Shown here in pieces: positions 14,742-21,974 of a stretch of 23,632 nt of DNA (position 1 is its first letter; every line of letters starts with the position of its first letter). This DNA comes from Bacillota bacterium. Lineage in GTDB: Bacteria; Bacillota; Clostridia; Saccharofermentanales; Fastidiosipilaceae. Below the pieces are notes generated by a model. It was not told where the DNA came from, did no database searches, and was given only the letters and a program-made list of their open reading frames with translations. The translations under genes were made by a program, and so were the position numbers. Location: the NCBI GenBank assembly GCA_023388435.1, contig JAEWGG010000003.1:1-23632 (forward strand), in the 5' to 3' direction.

Positions 14742-15350
14742 CTATTCATCTCCCCCGCCCGAGACCTTCTCAGAGGCAGTCCCCGGAGCTTTGAACAGAA
14801 GCCCTGGCCGCTGCAGATAGCGCAGTCTATTCGGGAGCTGCTTCGTAAGGGGGAAAATCGCCAGCAAAACGAGCAGGTTGAGACCCTGATTGAGCGGAAA
14901 GGCGGCCAGCCGACCTAAAAACAGGGCCCAATAATTTTTTGTCATCAGCTGTGAAAGCCAGTAGGTCTGCAAAAACTGCGAACAGAGCACGGCCGTCAGC
15001 GCCCAGCCCAGGACCAGGGTCCAGATATGCTGCCGCCTCCAGAAATACACGACCAGGCCAGGCAGGAGGCCGACAAGCAGGCTGGTCAGTGTAATGCCTG
15101 GGTGCGGGACGCCCATGGGATTGATCAAAATGCCGATCAGATCCGAGGCCAGGCCAATCAGGGAACCATAAAAAGGCCCCAGCAAAAAGCCGCCATAAAT
15201 GATGGGGACGGAGCCAAAGCCCAGGCGGACCGAAGCCCCGAAAATAATAAAAACACTGGAAAATACACGGGTGAGAATGACCGACAGGGCGACTAAAAGT
15301 GCCGCCGCATTCAACCTTGTCAACTGCAAATTACGTTGGGACAGGGACAT
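14742..15350 (-). CDS. ECF transporter S component, FolT-like (substrate uncertain)
   Basis: Membrane protein of 202 residues with about six hydrophobic helices, resembling the folate-type substrate-binding S components of energy-coupling factor importers: LLVALSVILTRVF (18-30), VRLGFGSVPIIYGGFLLGPF (41-60), GLASDLIGILINPMG (66-80) and HPGITLTSLLVGLLPG (83-98). It would use a shared EcfAA'T module encoded elsewhere. The family points to folate. The neighbours udp and cdd, 15 bp downstream and coupled, point to a pyrimidine nucleoside or a related compound. Neither can be decided from sequence. The ATG at 15350 is chosen because GAGGAG lies about 8 bp upstream; an upstream ATG at 15401 lies inside the structured leader. 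The C-terminal 25 residues are polar. Confidence 0.85.
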   Translation of the reverse strand: MSLSQRNLQLTRLNAAALLVALSVILTRVFSSVFIIFGASVRLGFGSVPIIYGGFLLGPFYGSLIGLASDLIGILINPMGVPHPGITLTSLLVGLLPGLVVYFWRRQHIWTLVLGWALTAVLCSQFLQTYWLSQLMTKNYWALFLGRLAAFPLNQGLNLLVLLAIFPLTKQLPNRLRYLQRPGLLFKAPGTASEKVSGGGDE

Positions 15351-15468
15351 GGTACCTGCTCCTCCTCTCTTGATAGGAGCCTGGGTCAAATGTTTGACCA
15401 CCTAGCTGGCCGTAGGGATGTGGGGCATCTCAGTCAGCATCAGATGAAGGGCCTGTCCTCCTGTATCT
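15351..15468 (-). promoter_or_regulatory. structured, switch-like leader ahead of the ECF S-component gene
   Basis: The 118 bp between the sugar transferase stop and the ECF start contain overlapping pairings. CTCCT (15375-15379) can pair with the AGGAG ribosome binding site nearby (15362-15366), hiding it. Alternatively the same segment (CTCCTATC, 15372-15379) can pair with GATACAGGAG (15458-15467) far upstream, freeing it. A 16-bp perfect palindrome, GGTCAAACATTTGACC (15384-15399), lies between, as either a hairpin or an operator. I see no terminator and no convincing promoter here. It does not match the THF riboswitch cores I know. Confidence 0.35.
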
Positions 15469-16191
15469 TCACCGCCAGATGGCAAGGGCGGTCCGTCCAA
15501 TAATTTTCACTTCATGCCATAGCGAAAAGCTACGTAAATCTTCTAGATTGTAGCACATCTTCTGGGGCAGCACGTCCCGACAGTAGACGGCCTCAGCCTC
15601 AGTCGCATTGGCCAAAAGAGCAGCCTCATCCTTAAAAGTCACGGCCGCAGTCGAGGTCAGACCCGGGGGCATGAGCAGGGTGGCGTACATCTCGGGGCTG
15701 TAGGCCTGCAAAAAGCGAGGGGACTCCGGCCGCGTCCCTACAAAGCTCATCTCCCCTTTAAGGATATTCAGTATCTGTGGAATCTCGTCCAGGCGAAAGC
15801 GGCGCAAAACCCGGCCAATCGGGGTGACCCGCGGGTCATCCTGGGTGGTCACAGCTGGAGCTGGCCCCCCGGAGGCGGGGCGCATAGTCCGAAACTTGTA
15901 GATGCGAAAATGGCGGCCATAGCGCCCGATCCGTTCCTGACAAAAAAGGGCCGGGCCTTCTGAAGTCAGACGGATCAGCAGGGCCAGGCTCAGAGCTGGA
16001 AGCAGAAGTATAAGACCCAGTAGGAGAGCCAGGACAAGGTCAGCCAGACGCTTGGCCCCACGGGTCAGGCAGCGGCGACGGAGGAGCTCGTAATAAGGGC
16101 GCAGCACTTCCGTCTGGAACTCTGGGGGCAGGTCCTCCCAGGAGCGCCAGGCCCAGGGACGCCAGCGTCGTGTCGTACAGTCTTTAGTCAT
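15469..16191 (-). CDS. bacterial sugar transferase (undecaprenyl-phosphate sugar-1-phosphate transferase family)
   Basis: Monotopic membrane enzyme of 240 residues of the PF02397 family, which begins synthesis of capsule, exopolysaccharide or glycoprotein glycans by moving a sugar-1-phosphate onto polyprenyl phosphate at the inner face of the membrane. Residues 46-75 (AKRLADLVLALLLGLILLLP) form the re-entrant membrane helix. Next come the basic block FRIYKFRTMRP (95-105) and DPRVTPIGRVLRRFRLDEIP (119-138), with the catalytic Asp135-Glu136 pair, then GEMSFVGTRPESPRF (146-160), where the common VGPRP is VGTRP. A C-terminal PPGLTSTA...LPQK segment marks a known subtype. The ATG at 16191 gives a normal length but has only a weak ribosome binding site; a longer TTG-started reading to 16284 is possible. 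No other glycan genes surround it, so the sugar and end product are unknown. Confidence 0.88.
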   Translation of the reverse strand: MTKDCTTRRWRPWAWRSWEDLPPEFQTEVLRPYYELLRRRCLTRGAKRLADLVLALLLGLILLLPALSLALLIRLTSEGPALFCQERIGRYGRHFRIYKFRTMRPASGGPAPAVTTQDDPRVTPIGRVLRRFRLDEIPQILNILKGEMSFVGTRPESPRFLQAYSPEMYATLLMPPGLTSTAAVTFKDEAALLANATEAEAVYCRDVLPQKMCYNLEDLRSFSLWHEVKIIGRTALAIWR

Positions 16192-16277
16192 AAGCTTCAC
16201 TATAGAATAAATGGCCCCTTCTGACCAGAGGCTCCACCTCAGGCTGAGCGCTACATACGCTATTCTCTCGGCAACAA

Positions 16278-16307
16278 TTAGCAAAAATTATTAAAAAGTG
16301 TTATACT
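16278..16307 (+). promoter_or_regulatory. probable promoter of the PepSY-like lipoprotein gene
   Basis: TTAGCA (16278-16283) and TATACT (16302-16307) are 18 bp apart in an AT-rich stretch, 30 bp before the AGGAGG-led start at 16338. The sugar transferase runs the other way from the same gap. Confidence 0.5.
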
Positions 16308-16337
16308 GATTTGTAAATTTCGCAAGAGGAGGAATAT

Positions 16338-17069
16338 ATGAAAACTTTCGGAAAACACATGACAGCCCTTATCCTGGGACTCAGCATCCTGGCTCTGGGG
16401 GCCTGCCAGGCAAATAGACAAGCAGCTAGCGAAGAGACAGGCCAGCAGTCCGCCCTGAACAGTTCGGAGTCCAGCACAAACGGAGCCAGCCAGGAAGAGG
16501 CGGCCAAGTCCACGGAAGCCAGGCAGAGTGCCGGCACAGCTGCCCGTACAGAGGCCAGTCCAAGCCGCTGGGCCAAGACCCAGCGCCAGCCCGCCGAGGA
16601 GGCGGACCGTCAGCTGGCCCCAGGACGGGCCCTCGGCCAGCAGCAGCTCTCAACGATGGTCCAGGACTTTGTTAAGCTCCAAGACGGTCTGCAATTGACT
16701 AAAATCGAGCTGGAACAGGAGCGTGGCTACTATGTCTACAAGCTGACGGGCATCGCCGGGGACCAGCTGCTGCGCAAGGAATACGGTGCAAACAGTGGCA
16801 AGGAGCTCTTCAGCTATAGCAAGCGCCTCTATCAGCCCCATGTATCTCCGCTTGAACTGTCAGGCCTTGTGGACGCCGACCAGGCCCTGGCCGCCGCTGT
16901 GAAGGCGCTCCCGGAGCGCCAGGCGGAACTCAAGTCCTGGACCTTGGAGCAAGAACACGGCCAGGTGGAATACAGCTTCGAGCTTCTGGTCAACGACGGG
17001 GACGAGCAGGACGATGTGGAGGTCCGTGTCTCGGCCCAGAACGCACAGGTGCTGGAGATTGACGACTGA
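16338..17069 (+). CDS. lipoprotein with a C-terminal PepSY-like domain
   Basis: Predicted surface lipoprotein of 243 residues. The signal peptide ends in the lipobox LALGAC with Cys23. Residues 24-100 form a low-complexity spacer rich in Ser, Ala, Gln and Glu that would hold the rest away from the membrane. The remainder (about 105-243) is globular. Its last 65 residues (ADQALAAAVKALPERQAELK, then a YSFEL strand and a VEVRVSAQNAQVLEIDD ending) have the helix-then-strands pattern of PepSY domains, often linked to inhibition of peptidases or to signal input. Function is unknown. AGGAGG lies 5 bp before the ATG. No terminator with a U-run follows; a GAGGCCCA...TGGGCCTC inverted repeat lies at 17097-17139. 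Confidence 0.8.
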   Translation: MKTFGKHMTALILGLSILALGACQANRQAASEETGQQSALNSSESSTNGASQEEAAKSTEARQSAGTAARTEASPSRWAKTQRQPAEEADRQLAPGRALGQQQLSTMVQDFVKLQDGLQLTKIELEQERGYYVYKLTGIAGDQLLRKEYGANSGKELFSYSKRLYQPHVSPLELSGLVDADQALAAAVKALPERQAELKSWTLEQEHGQVEYSFELLVNDGDEQDDVEVRVSAQNAQVLEIDD

Positions 17070-17182
17070 GTCCTGGCCTGCATCCACAGGCAATCAGGAG
17101 GCCCATGTGTCCGTGGCTGAAGGCCGGACCCTGGGCCTCTCGTCTGCCAGGGCCTCCAGTCCTCGCAGATAGGAGCCCCTCC

Positions 17183-17211
17183 TTATGAACGCTGATTTCT
17201 TATGAGATAAT
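17183..17211 (+). promoter_or_regulatory. possible promoter of the EEP-family gene
   Basis: TTATGA (17183-17188) and GATAAT (17206-17211) are 17 bp apart, about 30 bp before the start at 17243. The -10 is good and the -35 is poor. Confidence 0.4.
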
Positions 17212-17242
17212 TCACTAAGATTCTTTCCACTTGAGGTGTCCC

Positions 17243-18325
17243 ATGTCTCTCAGACGGCTCGCTAAGCGCTTAGGTCTGGGCCTCGCCGCCCTGCTCCTGG
17301 CCCTGCTCCTGATTTTTGCCCTCTTCCTGGGCTACAGCCAGATCTATTCGTTCCAACCTGAGGCCCTCGAGGTCCTGGAAATCCAGGGTCAGACCGGCCC
17401 TCGTCTGAAAGTCGGCACCCAGCTGAATCTGCTCAGCTACAACCTTGGCTATGCCGGTCTAGGTGAGGAGGAGGACTTCTTCATGGACGGGGGGACCATG
17501 GTCCAGCCCAGCAGGGAGCGGGTGGAGCGGAACTTCCAGGGCCTGCTGCAGGAGCTGAAACGGGAGGCTGGGGACCTGGTCTTCCTCCAGGAGGTAGACC
17601 GCAACTCACAGCGCAGCTACGGTCGGGATCAGGTGGCGGCGCTTGAGGCCGAGATCGGGGGGCAGGGAACGTTTGCCTACAACTTCCTCGTCCCCTATGT
17701 CCCCTATCCCCTGCAGCAGCCCATTGGCAAGGTGGCCAGCGGCCTCCTGACCGTCTCCCAGTATGAAATGGCCGAGGCCCAGCGCCTGGACCTGCCAGGC
17801 TCCTTTAGCTGGCCTGTATCCCTCTTTAATCTGCGCCGCTGCCTTCTCCTGAGCCGACTACCCATCGAGGGCACGAACCAGAGCCTGGTCCTGGTCAACC
17901 TGCACCTCGAGGCCTACGATGAGGGGGCCGGTAAACAGGCTCAGACACGGGTGCTGCGGGAGGTCCTGGAACGTGAATATGCGGCTGGGAACTACGTCGT
18001 CGCCGGCGGGGACTGGAACCAGATGTTCTTCGCCTCCGAGGGGGAGGCCCCAGTCTACCCGCCCCAGGTGAACAGGGACTGGATGCCAGGCCAGTTGCGG
18101 GCCGGAGATATCCCGGAGGGCTGGCAGCTGGTCTTCGATCACGAACGTCCCAGCTGTCGACTAAACAATCAAGCGTATAAGGGGCACGAGGCGACGACGC
18201 CGACCTTTGCCATTGACGGCTTTTTGCTCTCCCCCAACCTGCAGGTGGAGGGCTTCGAGACGGTGGAGACAGGCTTCCGCTACAGTGACCACCAGCCAGT
18301 ACGCCTCCGCTTTCGCCTGCGCTGA
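17243..18325 (+). CDS. membrane-anchored endonuclease/exonuclease/phosphatase family protein
   Basis: Protein of 360 residues with one N-terminal hydrophobic segment (10-30), probably a membrane anchor with the enzyme domain outside. The EEP fold motifs are present in order: LNLLSYNLGY (61-70) with Asn67, VFLQEVDRN (113-121) with the metal-binding Glu117, VNLHLEAY with His221, GGDWNQ with Asp257 and Asn259, and the terminal RYSDHQPV with Asp349 and His350. All expected catalytic residues are there, so it should be an active metal-dependent phosphodiesterase or phosphatase. The family includes DNases, sphingomyelinases and inositol-phosphate phosphatases, and the substrate cannot be told. The ATG at 17243 follows GAGGTG at 4 bp; a TTG 12 bp earlier overlaps that site. 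Confidence 0.9.
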   Translation: MSLRRLAKRLGLGLAALLLALLLIFALFLGYSQIYSFQPEALEVLEIQGQTGPRLKVGTQLNLLSYNLGYAGLGEEEDFFMDGGTMVQPSRERVERNFQGLLQELKREAGDLVFLQEVDRNSQRSYGRDQVAALEAEIGGQGTFAYNFLVPYVPYPLQQPIGKVASGLLTVSQYEMAEAQRLDLPGSFSWPVSLFNLRRCLLLSRLPIEGTNQSLVLVNLHLEAYDEGAGKQAQTRVLREVLEREYAAGNYVVAGGDWNQMFFASEGEAPVYPPQVNRDWMPGQLRAGDIPEGWQLVFDHERPSCRLNNQAYKGHEATTPTFAIDGFLLSPNLQVEGFETVETGFRYSDHQPVRLRFRLR

Positions 18326-18413
18326 GCGGGTACATTCAGCACTACTTCGACCATTTCCGTAGCCGTTCCCCTGATACGCTTATGCTCGTTTACTTCTTCA
18401 GTCTTCAGATGGG

Positions 18414-18456
18414 ACAAAAAAATTACCGTTGTTGATATTGTATCAACAACGGTAAT
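18414..18456 (-). terminator. intrinsic terminator after the initiator tRNA gene
   Basis: A perfect 16-bp stem, ATTACCGTTGTTGATA/TATCAACAACGGTAAT, with a 3-nt loop is followed on the minus strand by TTTTTTTG. It begins 5 bp after the tRNA 3' CCA. Confidence 0.96.
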
Positions 18457-18461
18457 GAATC

Positions 18462-18537
18462 TGGTTGCGGCGGGAGGACTCGAACCTCCGACCTCCGGGT
18501 TATGAGCCCGGCAAGCTACCAACTGCTCCACGCCGCG
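18462..18537 (-). tRNA. initiator tRNA-fMet (anticodon CAT)
   Basis: A 76-nt cloverleaf with encoded CCA at the 3' end and anticodon CAT at 18502-18504. It is the initiator and not an elongator: the acceptor stem begins with C1 opposite A72 (CGCGGCG against CGCCGCA), so the first pair is mismatched, and the anticodon stem has the three G-C pairs GGG/CCC next to the loop. The T-arm reads GGAGGTTCGAGTCCTCC. It is a single-gene unit with its own promoter and terminator. Confidence 0.98.
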
Positions 18538-18551
18538 ATGTCAATGAGTTC

Positions 18552-18580
18552 ATTATAGCAGCTTATCCAGAAAAATGCAA
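18552..18580 (-). promoter_or_regulatory. initiator tRNA promoter, TTGCAT - 17 bp - TATAAT
   Basis: On the minus strand TTGCAT (18575-18580) and a perfect TATAAT (18552-18557) are 17 bp apart and lie 15 bp before the tRNA 5' end. The start of transcription would fall near 18545. Confidence 0.85.
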
Positions 18581-18630
18581 GCGCTTTCTCCGGGAAGATG
18601 AAAAATTCCCTTGCTCAAGCTGGGATCTAC

Positions 18631-18662
18631 AGTAAAATGCGACCCCCCGACTGGGGGGTCGC
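18631..18662 (-). terminator. intrinsic terminator of the pyrG - Yip1-like unit
   Basis: On the minus strand a 10-bp perfect stem, GCGACCCCCC/GGGGGGTCGC (18653-18662 with 18639-18648), has an AGTC loop and is followed by ATTTTACT. It lies 45 bp after the Yip1-like stop codon. Confidence 0.88.
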
Positions 18663-18707
18663 AGCGCTTATAAGACAGTTCTCATTCCTTCGAGCTCTGG
18701 TCCCGCC

Positions 18708-19802
18708 TTACATCGGCGCAATAGCAGACATAATTCCAGAGAAGATGAGCCAGGTCAGGAGGCCCGAAAGCACAGTTTCAGCCGTGTACAGTCCCAGGTA
18801 GATCCAGTTGCCAGCGGGCAGCTTGGCGAAGCCGAATTCCCGCTTGGCCAGGGTGAAGATGAGGAGCTCCGTCAGCAGGCCTACGGGGATCATCAGCAGA
18901 ATACCCAGGGGCATCCACAGCAGGGCGAGGAGGCCGCTCAGAAGACCGAAGAGCAGGTAGGGCATCAGGCTTGCCAGGGAGAGGTCCAGAACCTTCAGGG
19001 CCCCGGGGGACTGCTTGCCGAGGATGCTCAGGAGGAAGCAGCGTCCAATGTGCAGGGCCAAAAAGATAATGAAGGCAAGGAAACACGCCAGGTAGATGCG
19101 GCCCGTAGGCAGAGGGATATGGTCAGTCATAGAGCCAAAGGGCATCGCAGCCACCATGGCCTTGACGAACGAGCGGAGCATGCCCGTGATCACACCAAAC
19201 ACACTGAGGCTGGAGAGCAGGATGAAGATGGGCATCCAGAAGGCCCAGAGGAACTTCTGCTGGCTCTTATAGGTGGCCATCAGGCAGTTCGCAGGATCGA
19301 CACTGAAAAAGCCCTTAATCTGCTCCAAAATTCCCTTGAAATAGAGTTCAACAGGCGAGGGGCCCGTGCGCTGGGGCTGCTGCTGAGGCGCATAGAGCTG
19401 CTGCTCGTAGATCTGCTGGCCATAAGCCTGCTGGGGCTGCTGGGGAGCCTGCTGGCCATAGGCCTGCTGGGGCTGCTGAGGCTGCTGGGGAGCCTGGTAT
19501 CCCGGGTAAGCCTGCTGAGGCTGAGCCTGCTGGGGCTGCTGGGGAGCCTGCTGGGGCTGAGCCTGCGGATTCAGGTTCTGATCATTCATATCAATTCCTC
19601 CACTTTCTAATATATCCACAGATTCCCAATCCTGGGCCTCCTGAATATCTACTGTACCAGCGACTGGGGCTGGGTTTTCCGGTTTAGATGGGCCTTCCTC
19701 CGCTGCCTGGTCCACAGACTGGACATGCGGTACATCCCGGTCCGCCAGGTGCTCGGCTATGGACCGAAACTGCTGGTCCTCCGTGTAGCGATCCTCCCGC
19801 AT
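18708..19802 (-). CDS. Q/P-rich Yip1-family-like membrane protein
   Basis: Membrane protein of 364 residues in this reading. Residues 1-71 are acidic and hydrophilic. Residues 79-144 are a low-complexity Gln/Pro/Ala/Tyr tract of repeated QQAPQQPQQAYG units. Four or five hydrophobic blocks follow (about 184-207, 236-260, 278-318, 332-355), arranged like a Yip1-family integral membrane domain, often found in Bacillota behind a disordered or zinc-ribbon N-terminus. The ATG at 19802 overlaps the pyrG stop as TGATG and has GAGGGAG 8 bp upstream, which suggests coupled translation. A second in-frame ATG at 19589 (MNDQNL) has a stronger GGAGG at 7 bp and would give 293 residues, beginning just before the Q/P tract. 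Either or both may be used. Function is unknown. Confidence 0.8.
   Translation of the reverse strand: MREDRYTEDQQFRSIAEHLADRDVPHVQSVDQAAEEGPSKPENPAPVAGTVDIQEAQDWESVDILESGGIDMNDQNLNPQAQPQQAPQQPQQAQPQQAYPGYQAPQQPQQPQQAYGQQAPQQPQQAYGQQIYEQQLYAPQQQPQRTGPSPVELYFKGILEQIKGFFSVDPANCLMATYKSQQKFLWAFWMPIFILLSSLSVFGVITGMLRSFVKAMVAAMPFGSMTDHIPLPTGRIYLACFLAFIIFLALHIGRCFLLSILGKQSPGALKVLDLSLASLMPYLLFGLLSGLLALLWMPLGILLMIPVGLLTELLIFTLAKREFGFAKLPAGNWIYLGLYTAETVLSGLLTWLIFSGIMSAIAPM
19371..19568 (-). repeat. imperfect coding repeats for the Q/P/A tract
   Basis: About 200 bp of imperfect short repeats built from CAGCCCCAGCAGGCT-like units (CTGCTGGGG on the plus strand) encode the Gln/Pro-rich linker of the Yip1-like protein. 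Such tracts are prone to expansion and contraction by slippage. Confidence 0.85.
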
Positions 19803-21412
19803 CAGTCCTGCTCCCTCTTCTGTTCCTGGTGCTGCAGGGCAGCCCCCACGAAGTCACGGAAGAGAGGATGGGCACGGTTCGGTCTGGACAGAAACTCCGG
19901 ATGGTACTGGACGCCGACAAACCAGGGGTGTTCGCGCAGTTCGACAACCTCGACCAGACCCGATTCCGGATTGCGTCCGGCGACGACCAGACCCGCCGCC
20001 TCCAGCTGGGCCACATAGTCCTCGTTGACCTCATAGCGGTGGCGGTGTCGCTCCCGAATCTGCTGCTGTCCGTAGGCGGCGAAGGTCTTGGTCCCCTCCT
20101 TCAGCTGGCAGGCATAGCCTCCGAGACGCATCGTACCGCCCAGGATAACTGAGCTCTGGTCGGGCATCCGATCCACCACGGCATAGGGTGTCTCAGGGTC
20201 AATCTCCGTCGAATTGGCGTCCTCCAGCCCAGCCAGGGAGCGGGCGGCCTCAATCACCGCCATCTGCATGCCGAGGCAGATGCCAAAATAGGGGATCTGC
20301 TTCTCGCGGGCATAGCGCACGGCGCGAATCTTACCCTCGATGCCACGGGCCCCGAAACCGCCCGGCACAAGCACGCCATCCACCCCGCCCAGCTTCTCAT
20401 CCAGGTTCTCATCGCTCAGCGTGTCCGCTGAGACCCACTTAATCTCCACGTTCGTTTCATGGTAGATCCCCGCATGCGTCAGCGACTCAACGATGCTCAA
20501 GAAGGAGTCATGGAGCTGGATGTACTTGCCGACAAGGGCGATACTCAGGGCCCGCTTCGGGTGCAGGTGGCGCTCGACCATCTCACTCCAGGCCTTGAGA
20601 TCCGGCTTCTTCACCTTTAACTTCAGATCGCGGCAGACCAGGTCAGCCAGCTTGGCCTCCTCCAACATCAGCGGCACCTGGTAGAGGGTGTCGCAGTCCG
20701 TGTTTTCGATGACGTGGTCGATGGCCACATTGCAGAACAGGGCGATCTTTTCCTTCATTCCCTGGGGGATGGGAAAGTCACTGCGACAGATCAGAAAATC
20801 GGGTTGAATTCCAGACTTCTGCAACTCCTTGACCGAATGCTGGGTGGGCTTGGTCTTCAGCTCCTGGCTGGCCCGAATATACGGTAGGAGCGTCACATGA
20901 ATATAAATGCAGTCCTCCTCCGCGAGCTGGAAGTGCAGCTGGCGGATGGCTTCCAGGAAGGGCTGGCCCTCGATGTCGCCCACCGTTCCGCCGATCTCCG
21001 TGATGACCACGTCGGCGTCCTCCCCAGCGGAGAGAATACGGCTTTTCAATTCGTTTGTAATATGGGGGATGACCTGGACGGTACCACCGTTGTAATCTCC
21101 ACGGCGCTCCTTGTTGATCACGGCCTGATAGACCTGGCCTGAGGAGACACTGGACTTCTGGCTGAGCTCCGTATCGAGGAAGCGCTCATAGTGGCCCAGA
21201 TCCAGGTCCGTCTCAGCCCCGTCATCGGTGACGAAGACCTCGCCGTGCTGGAAGGGATTCATCGTCCCCGGGTCCACATTCAGATAGGGGTCGAACTTCT
21301 GGAGCACCACACGCAGGCCGCGGGCTTTCAGCAGCGTGCCTAGGGAGGAGGCCGTAATGCCTTTACCAAGCGAGGATACTACGCCTCCTGTAACAAATAT
21401 ATACTTCGCCAT
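19802..21412 (-). CDS. pyrG: CTP synthase
   Basis: CTP synthase (536 residues, normal length) aminates UTP to CTP with ATP and glutamine, the last step of pyrimidine nucleotide synthesis. The synthetase domain opens with KYIFVTGGVVSSLGKGI (3-19), followed by KFDPYLNVDPGTMNPFQHGE (39-58) and the EIGGTVGDIEG metal/UTP site (139-149). The glutamine amidotransferase domain occupies about 290-530 with the triad Cys379 (GICLGMQ), His504 and Glu506 (YHPEF). AGAGGG lies 4 bp before the ATG. A good promoter overlaps the end of ispF. The G-run start site used for CTP-dependent control of pyrG in Bacillus is not visible here. It overlaps the Yip1-like gene by 1 bp. Confidence 0.98.
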   Translation of the reverse strand: MAKYIFVTGGVVSSLGKGITASSLGTLLKARGLRVVLQKFDPYLNVDPGTMNPFQHGEVFVTDDGAETDLDLGHYERFLDTELSQKSSVSSGQVYQAVINKERRGDYNGGTVQVIPHITNELKSRILSAGEDADVVITEIGGTVGDIEGQPFLEAIRQLHFQLAEEDCIYIHVTLLPYIRASQELKTKPTQHSVKELQKSGIQPDFLICRSDFPIPQGMKEKIALFCNVAIDHVIENTDCDTLYQVPLMLEEAKLADLVCRDLKLKVKKPDLKAWSEMVERHLHPKRALSIALVGKYIQLHDSFLSIVESLTHAGIYHETNVEIKWVSADTLSDENLDEKLGGVDGVLVPGGFGARGIEGKIRAVRYAREKQIPYFGICLGMQMAVIEAARSLAGLEDANSTEIDPETPYAVVDRMPDQSSVILGGTMRLGGYACQLKEGTKTFAAYGQQQIRERHRHRYEVNEDYVAQLEAAGLVVAGRNPESGLVEVVELREHPWFVGVQYHPEFLSRPNRAHPLFRDFVGAALQHQEQKREQD

Positions 21413-21444
21413 AAAGCCCTCTTCGATTTAAAAATTTATACTTT

Positions 21445-21473
21445 ATTCTAACCTAAGAGGCGGTCCGTCTCAA
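21445..21473 (-). promoter_or_regulatory. pyrG promoter, TTGAGA - 17 bp - TAGAAT
   Basis: On the minus strand TTGAGA (21468-21473), which overlaps the ispF stop codon, and TAGAAT (21445-21450) are 17 bp apart, about 35 bp before the pyrG start. The following leader is AT-rich. It allows pyrG to be transcribed apart from mrp-ispF. Confidence 0.7.
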
Positions 21474-21970
21474 GTTAGGACAGGCTCACGAGCAGTCAAA
21501 ACACAGAGTGCCGCCATGCCCTCCCCGCGGCCCATTCCCGTGAGACCCTCGCCAGTTGTCGCCGTAAGGCCCACCGCCCGGAGCTCCAGTCCCAGCGCCG
21601 CGGCCAGACGGGCGCGGATGGCTGGGATATGCGCCTCCAGCTTCGGCCTCTTCGCCTCTATCGAACACGAGACATGCACAAGCTCGAGCGCTCCCAAATA
21701 GCTCAGTGCCAGCTTCAAGTAGGCCTCAGAATCCCGAACACCCTGGCTGCAGAGTTCGTCCGCAGCCCTGCCCAGAATATTGTGCCCCGTCAGTCCGGAC
21801 AGGGCGTTGGTCACAGCGTGGTAGAGCACATCCCCGTCGCTGTTGGCCGCAATCCAGGGACCGTCAGGCACTTCGTAGCCCGCGAGTAACAGAGGCCCGC
21901 CTGGCTCCTCCCCCGTACCGTAGCGGTGGCTGTCCTGGCCCAGGGCTGTGCGATAGATATATTCGACCAT
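21470..21970 (-). CDS. ispF: divergent 2-C-methyl-D-erythritol 2,4-cyclodiphosphate synthase (IspF) family protein
   Basis: Protein of 166 residues of the IspF family, which in the MEP isoprenoid pathway cyclises CDP-methylerythritol phosphate to the cyclodiphosphate with release of CMP. The metal ligands are present: Asp13 and His15 (GQDSHRYG) and His51 (SDGDVLYHA). So is the CMP-binding segment TATTGEGLTGMGRGEG (136-151). It departs from textbook IspF after His51: the usual DALLGA is NALSGL (Asp to Asn55), and the conserved DIG is NILG. It may be a distinct clade that keeps the activity or a paralogue with a changed role. The ATG at 21970 is 4 bp after the preceding stop and has AAAGGA 8 bp upstream. 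No other MEP gene is in the window. Confidence 0.88.
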   Translation of the reverse strand: MVEYIYRTALGQDSHRYGTGEEPGGPLLLAGYEVPDGPWIAANSDGDVLYHAVTNALSGLTGHNILGRAADELCSQGVRDSEAYLKLALSYLGALELVHVSCSIEAKRPKLEAHIPAIRARLAAALGLELRAVGLTATTGEGLTGMGRGEGMAALCVLTAREPVLT

Positions 21971-21974
21971 CCGA

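Noticed and set aside
15402..15440. 12-residue leader peptide frame (MLTEMPHIPTAS) in the ECF leader
   Set aside because: The nearest AGGAGG is 16 bp from the ATG, too far for good initiation, and the peptide has no run of regulatory codons.
15351..15468. THF riboswitch ahead of the folate-like ECF gene
   Set aside because: I looked for the conserved core of the THF riboswitch and did not find it; only the generic switch-like pairing remains.
21413..21450. CTP-dependent pyrG attenuation by G-run reiteration as in Bacillus
   Set aside because: The sequence after the -10 box is AAAGTATAAATTT without a GGG start, and no terminator lies in the short leader.
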